A stretch of DNA of 64,000 nucleotides, from assembly GCF_021310995.1 (NCBI RefSeq), contig NZ_CP054150.1, forward strand, positions 1,736,001-1,800,000, in the 5' to 3' direction. This stretch comes from Agrobacterium vaccinii. Its GTDB lineage: Bacteria; Pseudomonadota; Alphaproteobacteria; Rhizobiales; Rhizobiaceae. The first letter of the stretch is position 1. Each line of letters starts with the position of its first letter. This document shows positions 56,277 to 64,000 of the stretch, piece after piece. The translations under genes and the position numbers were made by a program. The notes beneath the pieces are model-generated. The model did no database searches. It was not told the origin of the DNA and saw only the letters and a list, made by a program, of their open reading frames with translations.

Positions 56277-57561
56277 CACTGCTGTCCGGTTTAAATTTGT
56301 AGACACGGCGCACGGTGTTGATTCTATTCGTATTCAAGCGTTTGGCGACGATTTGGACACGAAAGAGAGGCAACACCGTGCGGCATCACAATAGCGTTTT
56401 TCGTGATCTTTTGAAGCGCATTTCCTGGTCGACCTTCGAGCGGCTTGTGGATGAGCATGGCACCGATAAGCATATCCGGCGATTGTCCACCAAGAGCCAG
56501 TTGATCGCCCTGCTGTATGGGCAACTGGCCGGTGCTGTCAGCTTGCACGAGATCGAAGGCGGTCTGGAAAGCCATTCGACACGCCTTTATCATCTCGGCG
56601 CACGCCCGGCCTCACGTTCGACGCTGGCTGATGCCAATGCCAAACGCTCAAGTGCGGTCTTTACCGGTCTGTTTGCCGAGCTGGTCACACGAGCTGGGCG
56701 CGGGTTGCGACGGGCCGTCGGCGAGGCGACCTATCTGATCGATGCCACGAGCCTTCGCCTTTCCGGTGCAGGATCGCAATGGGCGCGGTTCTCCCATAAG
56801 GCGTGCGGAGCCAAGGTCCACATCGTCTATGATGCGGGCGCAGAGCGACCGATCTATGCCGCCGTTACACCCGCCAATGTCAATGACATCACCGCGGCCA
56901 AGGCCATGCCGATCGAACCGGGCGCGACCTACGTCTTTGATCTGGGCTATTATGATTTCTCATGGTGGGCCAGAATGGATCAGGCCGGATGCCGCATCGT
57001 CACCCGCTTCAAGTCCCATACACCCCTGACGGTGTTGCATGAGCAGCCGCTGGGGGACGCGGATGCAAACGGTGGTCGCATCCTGTCGGATCGCATTGGT
57101 CTGCTGCCTGCCCGTCAGGCCGGCAACCGCAAGAACCCGTTCAGCGACCCGGTTCGCGAGATCACGGTGCAAAGCGATACCGGCAAGGTCCTGCGGATCC
57201 TGTCGAACGATCTCGATGCCACTGCGCAAGAGATCGCCGATCTCTACAAGCGTCGCTGGGCTATCGAGCTGTTCTTCAAATGGGTCAAGCAGACCTTGAA
57301 GATCAAGCACTTCCTGGGCGTCTCAGAAAACGCCGTGCGCATTCAGATCACCGTGGCCCTCATCGCTTTCCTGCTTCTGCGCATGGCGCAGGCAGACCAG
57401 AAGACCATCAAAAGCCCCTGGATCTTCGCCCGCCTCGTGCGGGCCAACCTCATGCATCGAAAAAGAACAGACAGTCTTCTCAAACCACCCAACAGCAGCA
57501 GATGCCACAATGACCAGCTGATGCTCCAATGGACGGAGGATTAATAAACCGGACAGCAGTG
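56277..57561 (+). mobile_element. IS4-family insertion sequence, copy 2 (1285 bp)
   Basis: Same element as at 5120-6401. Ends CACTGCTGTCCGGTTTA on both sides; the inner bases of the right repeat differ from copy 1 and add three bases. The direct repeat GGCTTGTCC is at 56268-56276 and 57562-57570. The transposase frame is intact. Both copies point the same way. Confidence 0.92.
56378..57544 (+). CDS. IS4-family transposase, copy 2
   Basis: 388 residues from a GTG at 56378, with GAGAGG upstream; a TTG at 56315 is an alternative. All catalytic residues of copy 1 are conserved: Asp in LIDATSLRL, Asp in VFDLGYYDF, Glu in YKRRWAIELFFKW. It differs from copy 1 by about ten substitutions (for example HIRRL for HTRRL and VQSDTGK for VRTETGK), so the two have diverged slightly or arrived separately. 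Confidence 0.93.
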   Translation: MRHHNSVFRDLLKRISWSTFERLVDEHGTDKHIRRLSTKSQLIALLYGQLAGAVSLHEIEGGLESHSTRLYHLGARPASRSTLADANAKRSSAVFTGLFAELVTRAGRGLRRAVGEATYLIDATSLRLSGAGSQWARFSHKACGAKVHIVYDAGAERPIYAAVTPANVNDITAAKAMPIEPGATYVFDLGYYDFSWWARMDQAGCRIVTRFKSHTPLTVLHEQPLGDADANGGRILSDRIGLLPARQAGNRKNPFSDPVREITVQSDTGKVLRILSNDLDATAQEIADLYKRRWAIELFFKWVKQTLKIKHFLGVSENAVRIQITVALIAFLLLRMAQADQKTIKSPWIFARLVRANLMHRKRTDSLLKPPNSSRCHNDQLMLQWTED

Positions 57562-57599
57562 GGCTTGTCCCGAGGGTCTAATCACGTTCGATGTTGGGG

Positions 57600-57637
57600 T
57601 GCGTCAGTCCCTCGGACGAGCCCGAGGAACTGACGCA
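57600..57637. repeat. REP-like hairpin, imperfect
   Basis: TGCGTCAGTCCCTCGG and CCGAGGAACTGACGCA are inverted copies with one mismatch over 16 bp, with a 6-base loop. It belongs to the same CTCGG/CCGAG family, with extended arms. It sits between IS4 copy 2 and the end of the aminotransferase gene. No T-run follows on the minus strand, so it is not a clear terminator. Confidence 0.7.
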
Positions 57638-57650
57638 AAAAGACGACCGC

Positions 57651-58895
57651 TTAGACCAGCGGCATCGTCGCAGTCGATTTCGTTTCCGCACCGGCAATCA
57701 AACGGCCAAGGCGCTTGATGCCTTCCTCGATCATCTGCTCGTTGGCACAGGAAAAGCTGATGCGCAGCGTGTTGGCGCCGGAGCCATCCGCAAAGAAGGC
57801 CTTGCCGGGAACAAAGGCCACGCGTTCGGTGGAAAGCGATTGCGCCAGCAGTTCCGCGCCATCGAGGCCTTCCGGCAGCGTGACCCAGACGAACATGCCG
57901 CCTTCCGGCTTCGTCCAGCGGGCAGATTTCGGCATGTACTTGTCCAACGCAGCCAGCATCGCATCGCGGCGAGCACTGTAGGCTGCCTTGATCTTGGCGA
58001 CCTGTTTGTCGAAACCGCGCGACGCAACATGCTCGACGGCCATCTGGTTGATGGTCGAGGAATGCAGGTCCGCAGCCTGCTTCATCAGCACCAGCTTGCG
58101 GATGACCGGCATGGACGCAACCACGAAGCCGACCCGAAGACCCGGCGCCAGCGTCTTGGAGAAGCTGCCGGAATAGATCGTGCGGGTCTTTTCGATGCCA
58201 CCGCTGCGGGCGATATCCAGCGCCATGATCGGCGTGACCGGCTCGCCATCAAAACGCAGGTTCTGATAGGCACCGTCTTCGATAACGGCGATATCCAGCT
58301 CATCCGCCAGTTCCAGCAGCTTGTGGCGACCGGCCAGATCGACGGTTTCGCCCGTCGGGTTTGAGAAATCCGCCGAAAGATAGGCAAACTTCACCGCACC
58401 GCCAGTCTTCGCCGCCGTGTCACGGTAAGCCTGCGGCGTGCGGTTACCGTTCGGGTTCAGCTGATCGTAGGTCGGCTCATAGGCGTTGAACGCCGAGAGA
58501 GCGCCGAGATAGGTCGGCCATGTCACCAGCGCGGTGTCGTTGGGTGAAATGAACAGCTTGCCGAGATAATCCAGCGCCTGCTGCGAACCCGAGGTGATGA
58601 AAACGTTATCGACGGCGCAGTCGATGCCGATCTTCGCCATGTCCTTGACGATCCATTCGCGCAGCGGCTTGTAGCCTTCGCTGACGGAATATTGCAGAGC
58701 CGAATTCACCTGCGGACCAGAGAAAATATCCGCGTAAGCCTGCTTGAATTCCTCATCGGGAAACAGCGCCGGGTCAGGAATACCGCCCGCAAAGGAAATG
58801 ATGTCAGGCTGGTCCAGAAGCTTCAGAAGCTCGCGGATTTCAGAGGCTTTCATCCGCGATGAGCGCGTGGCGAAAATTTGTTCCCAATCAAGCAT
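57651..58895 (-). CDS. PLP-dependent aminotransferase (class I, LysN/MocR-like)
   Basis: 414 residues. ISFAGGIPDPALFP is the start motif of the 2-aminoadipate/MocR-type subgroup. FITSGSQQALDYLGKL binds PLP phosphate, DFSNPTGETVDLAGR follows, and VIEDGAYQNLRF carries the PLP Asp-Tyr pair. The Schiff-base lysine is in YSGSFSKTLAPGLRVGF. TLRISFSCA near the end holds the carboxylate Arg. There is no helix-turn-helix fusion. The substrate is probably an aromatic, branched or alpha-aminoadipate amino acid. A 15-bp palindrome lies about 60 bases upstream of the ATG. Confidence 0.9.
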   Translation of the reverse strand: MLDWEQIFATRSSRMKASEIRELLKLLDQPDIISFAGGIPDPALFPDEEFKQAYADIFSGPQVNSALQYSVSEGYKPLREWIVKDMAKIGIDCAVDNVFITSGSQQALDYLGKLFISPNDTALVTWPTYLGALSAFNAYEPTYDQLNPNGNRTPQAYRDTAAKTGGAVKFAYLSADFSNPTGETVDLAGRHKLLELADELDIAVIEDGAYQNLRFDGEPVTPIMALDIARSGGIEKTRTIYSGSFSKTLAPGLRVGFVVASMPVIRKLVLMKQAADLHSSTINQMAVEHVASRGFDKQVAKIKAAYSARRDAMLAALDKYMPKSARWTKPEGGMFVWVTLPEGLDGAELLAQSLSTERVAFVPGKAFFADGSGANTLRISFSCANEQMIEEGIKRLGRLIAGAETKSTATMPLV

Positions 58896-58952
58896 AGGGT
58901 GGTTTCCTCATATTTCGTTTTCTTGCGCAAATATGTACAGAAATCACGATAG

Positions 58953-58967
58953 GTCAGCAATGCTGAC
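58953..58967 (-). promoter_or_regulatory. candidate operator before the aminotransferase gene
   Basis: GTCAGCA-A-TGCTGAC, a perfect 7-bp inverted repeat with one central base. On the gene's strand TTGCTG inside it is followed, 17 bases on, by TACATA, a plausible -35/-10 pair. A repressor bound here would cover the -35 region. CCGTACCG also occurs 12 bases further upstream. Confidence 0.5.
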
Positions 58968-59135
58968 TTATCGGTTTTCGGTACGGTTTTTCAGATTTTT
59001 TGCGCCTGCTCCCAAATTGCCGATACCAAATACAATCTCTCCGCAGACTTCACAATCTGCTTCACGATGGATTGACGACAGGGCATTTTCCGGCTCGATT
59101 GCGGGCCGATTGATTTGATCGCAGGAGGAGACGAC

Positions 59136-59588
59136 ATGCTCAAGAATATCGACCCGGCGCTGAATGCCGATGTGCTGCACGCGCTGCGCGCCATGGGCCA
59201 TGGCGACACGCTCGTCGTCACCGACACCAACTTCCCCTCCGACAGCGTCGCCCAGTCGACCAATGTCGGGCAGGTGCTGCGCATGGAAAACATTTCCGCT
59301 GCCCGCGCCATGAAGGCCATCCTCTCCGTCTTCCCTCTCGACACCCCCCTCCAGCCCTCCGTCGGCCGCATGGAAGTCATGGGCGCGCCTGACCAGATCG
59401 AACCGGTGCAGGCCGAGGTGCAAGCGGAAATTGACGCCGCCGAAGGCAAGCCCGCGCCGATGTACGGCATCGAGCGTTTTGCATTCTACGAACAGGCGAA
59501 AGATGCATACTGCGTAATTACGACGGGCGAGACGCGGTTTTACGGGTGTTTTATTCTGACGAAGGGTGTGATTGCGCCGGGAAATTGA
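59136..59588 (+). CDS. RbsD/FucU family mutarotase
   Basis: 150 residues from the ATG at 59136, with AGGAGG upstream. It begins MLKNIDPALNADVLHALRAMGHGD. The histidine in MGHGD and the following D-T-N-F-P-x-D-S pattern (VTDTNFPSDSVAQ) are typical of FucU/RbsD proteins, which interconvert sugar anomers. YGIERFAFYEQAKDAYCVI and ETRFYGCFILTKGVI complete the fold. The sugar could be fucose or another. No sugar operon is nearby. Confidence 0.88.
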   Translation: MLKNIDPALNADVLHALRAMGHGDTLVVTDTNFPSDSVAQSTNVGQVLRMENISAARAMKAILSVFPLDTPLQPSVGRMEVMGAPDQIEPVQAEVQAEIDAAEGKPAPMYGIERFAFYEQAKDAYCVITTGETRFYGCFILTKGVIAPGN

Positions 59589-59633
59589 GTTCGCCTCTCA
59601 ACATGTTGTTATGTGAGCGAGGAATTTAATACA

Positions 59634-59666
59634 CCTTCATTCCTGTGCTTGTGACAGGAATGAAGG
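59634..59666. repeat. hairpin related to the element at 45195
   Basis: CCTTCATTCCTGT, 7-base loop GCTTGTG, ACAGGAATGAAGG: a perfect 13-bp stem. The inner ATTCCTGTGCTTGT...ACAGGAAT is the same as in the end repeats at 45195-45226. It lies 45 bases after the FucU-like gene and may serve as its transcript end. Confidence 0.75.
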
Positions 59667-59726
59667 AAGGCACATCCAGCTTAAACTCTAAGCTTCGGTC
59701 GGAACGCGCTCGATCACGTTAGCCCA

Positions 59727-60113
59727 TCACCGAATCGGCGTCCCTTGATGAAACCGCAGCACCCAATCGTCACCATTCCGGCTCCAGATCGAAGATCGGT
59801 TGGCACGCTCGGTTCCGCTTGAATAGACGACTTCGCTGACATAGGTGACCTGCACGATGTCTTCCGACAAATGCCTGGCGTGGAAACTGGGGAATGGCAA
59901 AGTACACTCAATCACCGTGGCCTTGCTAGGATCAAAGACCATTTCCGCTCTGGCATAAGTCCGGCCCGAACGTCCGAACTCAAAGAAATCCTTCGCGAAT
60001 ATTTTCTCGATAAACGCGGGATCGAACCGCGTTTCGCTGATCCACAGGATCTCTTCCAGACGGCGGATCGTATCGAAATCCTCATCTGACAGCTGCGTGT
60101 CCGATTCATGCAT
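59727..60113 (-). CDS. DUF4440 / NTF2-like protein
   Basis: 128 residues from the ATG at 60113, with GAGG seven bases upstream. The frame continues to 60320 but has no conserved residues there. The pattern TIRRLEEILWISETRFDPAFIEKIFAKDFFEFGRSG-like (split: TIRRLEEILWISETRF, then IEKIFAKDFFEFGRSG), followed by VQVTYVSEVV and RSSIWSRNGDDWVLRFHQGTP, fits DUF4440. The function is unknown; some members are toxins or enzymes of small metabolites. It is downstream of ilvC on the same strand but separated by a strong hairpin. Confidence 0.8.
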   Translation of the reverse strand: MHESDTQLSDEDFDTIRRLEEILWISETRFDPAFIEKIFAKDFFEFGRSGRTYARAEMVFDPSKATVIECTLPFPSFHARHLSEDIVQVTYVSEVVYSSGTERANRSSIWSRNGDDWVLRFHQGTPIR

Positions 60114-60175
60114 GACATACCTCACTGGTTGTGTCTTGGCACTATCACAGCACGTGTTTACCAGGCTGGCAATAA

Positions 60176-60206
60176 AATGCCCGCGAAAAGCATTTTCGCG
60201 GGCATT
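60176..60206 (-). terminator. terminator after ilvC
   Basis: Perfect 14-bp stem (60176-60189 with 60193-60206) with a 3-base loop. On the minus strand it is followed by TTATTG. It lies 72 bases past the ilvC stop and isolates ilvC from the DUF4440 gene. Confidence 0.8.
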
Positions 60207-60277
60207 CTTGATGAGTTCATGCATTTGCCTGACGATCAGATTTCCAAGGAAACCTGAGCCATCCGTCATCGAAAGGC

Positions 60278-62004
<1,727 letters not shown>

Positions 62005-62021
62005 TCCATCTCGAATATTAT

Positions 62022-62037
62022 GTACCGTACGGTACGG
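62022..62037 (-). promoter_or_regulatory. candidate TetR operator
   Basis: GTACCGTACGGTAC (62022-62035) is a perfect palindrome, followed by GG. On the gene strand the area reads AACCGTACCGTACGGTAC, and TAATAT lies just downstream, so it overlaps a possible -10. Its first 13 bases (AACCGTACCGTAC) also occur ahead of ilvD. Confidence 0.6.
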
Positions 62038-62144
62038 TTCGAGTGTTGTTTAAGGGGAGCCACGTGCAGGGTCAAGAACTTTTTTGAAAGAGACGCGCGA
62101 TTTGACGCGACGCAACATGAGCGCTTTCACAAGTGTATGAAGCA

Positions 62145-62552
62145 TCAGGTATCCGCTTCGAAGCGCTGCCGCGCAACCTTGACGGCATCGTGGTTTTCCA
62201 GTGCCCAGTTGATCACCTCCGACAGGGGCCGGTACAGCGAGCGACCCAGCGGCGTCATGCTATATTCCACGCTGGGAGGCTTGGTGGGAAACACTTCGCG
62301 ATGAATGTAACCGTCGCGCTGAAGATCGCGCAATGTCTGTGTCAGCATGCGCTGCGAAATATCCGGCACCATGCGGCGCAATTCCCCAAAGCGATAAGGC
62401 TTTTCCGACAAGGCCTGCAGCAACAATGTCGACCACTTACCGCCGATTTGGTTGAGAAGGTCGCGCACCGGGCAATTGTCGAAATCCAGATTGGCAAAAT
62501 CTGGCGATGGCGCAGATGCCTTCGGCTTCAATCTGGAAATCGTCGCAGTCAT
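62145..62552 (-). CDS. HxlR family transcriptional regulator
   Basis: 135 residues from the ATG at 62552, with AAGGAA upstream. [20 protein letters not shown] is the HxlR N-terminal signature with the redox-sensitive cysteine. The winged helix includes [21 protein letters not shown] and [21 protein letters not shown]. It is divergent from the NAD(P)-binding quinone-reductase-like gene, 111 bases away, as ytfH is from qorB in E. coli, and probably represses it under normal conditions and releases it after thiol oxidation. Confidence 0.9.
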   Translation of the reverse strand: MTATISRLKPKASAPSPDFANLDFDNCPVRDLLNQIGGKWSTLLLQALSEKPYRFGELRRMVPDISQRMLTQTLRDLQRDGYIHREVFPTKPPSVEYSMTPLGRSLYRPLSEVINWALENHDAVKVARQRFEADT

Positions 62553-62663
62553 GGTGGTTCCTTTTTGGTAACGTACAGCGGAAAACATGCCTTCTTTACA
62601 GATGCACCGTAATTCCTATTTTAGCCTTACTCTCTTTTTGAGACCACCGCAAAGGAAACAGTC

Positions 62664-63548
62664 ATGAGCAAGATTCTCGTCACGGGCGCTTCTGGTCAAC
62701 TCGGTCAGGCCATCATCCGCCACATCATCGAAACATACCACGTGCCCGCCTCCAGCATCGTGGCTGCCAGCCGTGACACTGCGAAACTATCAGACCTCGC
62801 CGCCAAGGGCATCGAGACGCGCGCGGCGGATTTCGACGATGCCGCATCGCTGGAAAAGGCCTTCACCGGCATCGATACACTGCTGGTGATTTCCACAGAC
62901 GCCCTCGCCGTTCCCGGCCAGCGCCTGGCACAGCACAGGGCAGCGGTTGAGGCCGCGAAGAAGGCTGGCGTGAAGCATCTCGCCTATACCTCCATGCCCA
63001 ACCCGGGCAAATCGCTGGTCTCCTTCGCGCCGGATCATCTGGGCACCGAACAGGCCATCAAGGCAAGCGGCCTGCCCTACACCATCATCCGCAACGCCTG
63101 GTACTTCGACAACTATCTGCATTCGGCGCCGCATAATCTGTCCACCGGCCAATGGTTCACCGCCACGCAAAACGGCAAGGTCTCCAACATCAGCCGCGAT
63201 GACTGCGCTCGCGCCGCAGCCGCCGTGCTGGCCAAGGGCAAGGCCGAAAACAAGACCTACACCATCACCGGATCACAGGCTGAGACCACCGAAAAGATCG
63301 CGGAGACCATCTCGCAAGCTGCGGGCAAGCCGCTCGCCGTGGTGCAGGTATCCCCCGCCGATCTGAAAAAAGGCATCGAAGGTGCAGGCCTCCCCGGCTT
63401 CGTGGCGGACATGCTGGTCTCATCGGAAGAAAACGTCGCAGCTGGTAATTTTGATATCGTGACGACGGATTACGAGACACTGACCGGTGAGAAGCCGCAG
63501 ACAGCAACGGCATTTTTCGAGGCGCATAAGGCTGCGCTGGCAGGGTAA
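62664..63548 (+). CDS. QorB-like NAD(P)H-binding reductase
   Basis: 294 residues, an NmrA-like atypical short-chain dehydrogenase. The cofactor loop is ILVTGASGQLGQAII. LAYTSMPNPGKS and YTIIRNAWYFDNYL follow the QorB/YtfG layout, which reduces quinones with NADPH. The Y-x3-K triad of classical SDRs is absent, as in QorB. It is divergent from the HxlR regulator. AAAGGAAACAGTC precedes the ATG. Confidence 0.88.
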   Translation: MSKILVTGASGQLGQAIIRHIIETYHVPASSIVAASRDTAKLSDLAAKGIETRAADFDDAASLEKAFTGIDTLLVISTDALAVPGQRLAQHRAAVEAAKKAGVKHLAYTSMPNPGKSLVSFAPDHLGTEQAIKASGLPYTIIRNAWYFDNYLHSAPHNLSTGQWFTATQNGKVSNISRDDCARAAAAVLAKGKAENKTYTITGSQAETTEKIAETISQAAGKPLAVVQVSPADLKKGIEGAGLPGFVADMLVSSEENVAAGNFDIVTTDYETLTGEKPQTATAFFEAHKAALAG

Positions 63549-63599
63549 GGGTTGGCGGAAACGCTACAACTGTCTGAACAAACGGCACCCACGTTCGTC

Positions 63600-63622
63600 A
63601 TCCTCGGGCTCGTCCCGAGGAT
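63600..63622. repeat. REP-like palindrome beside IS630
   Basis: ATCCTCGGG, loop CTCGT, CCCGAGGAT: a perfect 9-bp stem of the same family as 6448-6470. It ends three bases before the presumed boundary of the IS630 element. Confidence 0.8.
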
Positions 63623-63625
63623 CTA

Positions 63626-64000
63626 GAGCGCTTCACCTTTTGACGGAACCATATCCTGCATTTCTGATGTAGTTTGCGCATTCGTCGGGTCGGATCGTTT
63701 CGACCAGCCCGCCAATATGCCGCCAGGTATCTTCGATGCTGCGCTTCTGTGCGTGGCGCATCCAGTGCTTTATCTTCGAGAAGGCCTGTTCGATTGGATT
63801 GAGGTCCGGCGAGTAGGGTGGCAGGAACCATAGCCGAGCACCGGCAGCCGTGATCGCCTGACGGACTGCCGCGGATTTGTGGCTGCCAAGATTGTCCATG
63901 ACGACGATGTCGCCTGGCTTGAGAACCGGAACCAACTGCTGTTCGACATAGGCACGAAAGCACTGACCGTTGATCGGTCCGTCGAAGACACAAGGTGCTG
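63626..64000 (-). mobile_element. IS630-family element, truncated by the window edge
   Basis: Starts just after a TA dinucleotide (63624-63625), the target base pair IS630 duplicates, with GAGCGCTTCACC as the probable terminal sequence. Its transposase runs off the right edge, so the other end is not visible. Confidence 0.7.
63633..64000 (-). CDS. IS630-family transposase, C-terminal part
   Basis: About 121 residues are readable up to the edge. The frame begins upstream with AFDGPIN-type sequence ([19 protein letters not shown]). It contains [12 protein letters not shown] with the second catalytic Asp, [20 protein letters not shown] with the catalytic Glu, and a C-terminal [16 protein letters not shown]. 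The first Asp would be just outside the window. The protein is intact as far as it can be seen. Confidence 0.9.
   Translation of the reverse strand, partial: APCVFDGPINGQCFRAYVEQQLVPVLKPGDIVVMDNLGSHKSAAVRQAITAAGARLWFLPPYSPDLNPIEQAFSKIKHWMRHAQKRSIEDTWRHIGGLVETIRPDECANYIRNAGYGSVKR

Larger units (their letters stand above)
56262..57573. repeat. REP-like palindrome split by IS4 copy 2
   Basis: Removing the element and one duplication restores ACCCTCGGG-CTTGT-CCCGAGGGT. The left arm is at 56261-56269 and the right arm at 57569-57577, using the duplicated bases. The outer bases differ from those around copy 1, and the two arms of each site still match each other. Confidence 0.8.

Noticed and set aside
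57600..57637. Terminator of the aminotransferase gene
   Set aside because: The hairpin lacks a T-run on the minus strand; kept only as a repeat of the REP family.

Overview
The window looks like chromosomal DNA of a Rhizobiaceae alphaproteobacterium, most likely Agrobacterium or a near relative. The evidence is high GC coding sequence, a DUF982 protein, a DUF1883 protein, the glyA-nrdR-ribD-ribE-ribH-nusB cluster, the DUF177-plsX-fabH-ihfA-merR cluster, an LdtR/L,D-transpeptidase pair, a K+-independent H+-pyrophosphatase, a Bpt-type leucyltransferase, and rhizobial palindromic repeats. No taxon-defining rRNA is present, so the genus is an inference.

Layout. 1-5 kb: tail of a DUF982 gene, two tiny possible membrane peptides, a CinA-like protein, a universal stress protein, anmK and tyrS. 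5.1-6.4 kb: an intact IS4-family element sitting in the loop of a small palindrome. 6.5-17.8 kb: ABC-2 exporter, extensin-like lipoprotein, chemoreceptor, DUF1883 protein, degP-rarA operon, LprI-like protein, serine hydrolase, SDR and GNAT enzymes. 17.8-24.8 kb: ilvD, a LysR/azoreductase divergent pair, a HlyU-like gene, ilvA and trkH. 24.9-27.1 kb: an AT-rich acyltransferase gene that looks acquired. 27.2-33.6 kb: tRNA-Leu, an SNase-like protein, and the lipid-synthesis cluster with an outer-membrane lipoprotein gene. 33.6-42.0 kb: hppA, an MFS gene and the riboflavin/one-carbon operon. 42.2-49.9 kb: cell-wall cross-linking enzyme and regulator, hemB, RDD, bpt, DUF922, J-domain and NTF2-like genes, tRNA-Thr. 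50-56.2 kb: a small membrane protein, a nuclease-fold protein, an SBP-permease-ATPase import operon and a PhzF gene. 56.3-57.6 kb: a second IS4 copy. 57.6-64 kb: aminotransferase, FucU-like protein, DUF4440 protein, ilvC with a TetR regulator, an HxlR/quinone-reductase divergent pair, and a truncated IS630 element at the edge.

How genes fit together. Most of the window is housekeeping: fatty acid and phospholipid initiation (plsX, fabH), riboflavin (ribD, ribE, ribH), branched-chain amino acids (ilvA, ilvD, ilvC), haem (hemB), tRNA charging (tyrS) and envelope maintenance. The branched-chain genes are scattered, but ilvD and the tetR-ilvC unit carry the same 13-base sequence in their upstream DNA, which suggests shared control.

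Most interesting signals: (1) a roughly 210-base palindromic repeat inserted in frame inside ribD, adding about 71 residues to the reductase domain; (2) two IS4 copies each inserted exactly at the centre of a CTCGGG-CTTGT-CCCGAG palindrome, with the 9-bp target duplication symmetrical about the loop; (3) the shared ilvD/tetR motif; (4) two structured mosaic repeats, at 33.5 and 45.2 kb, that share a common core.
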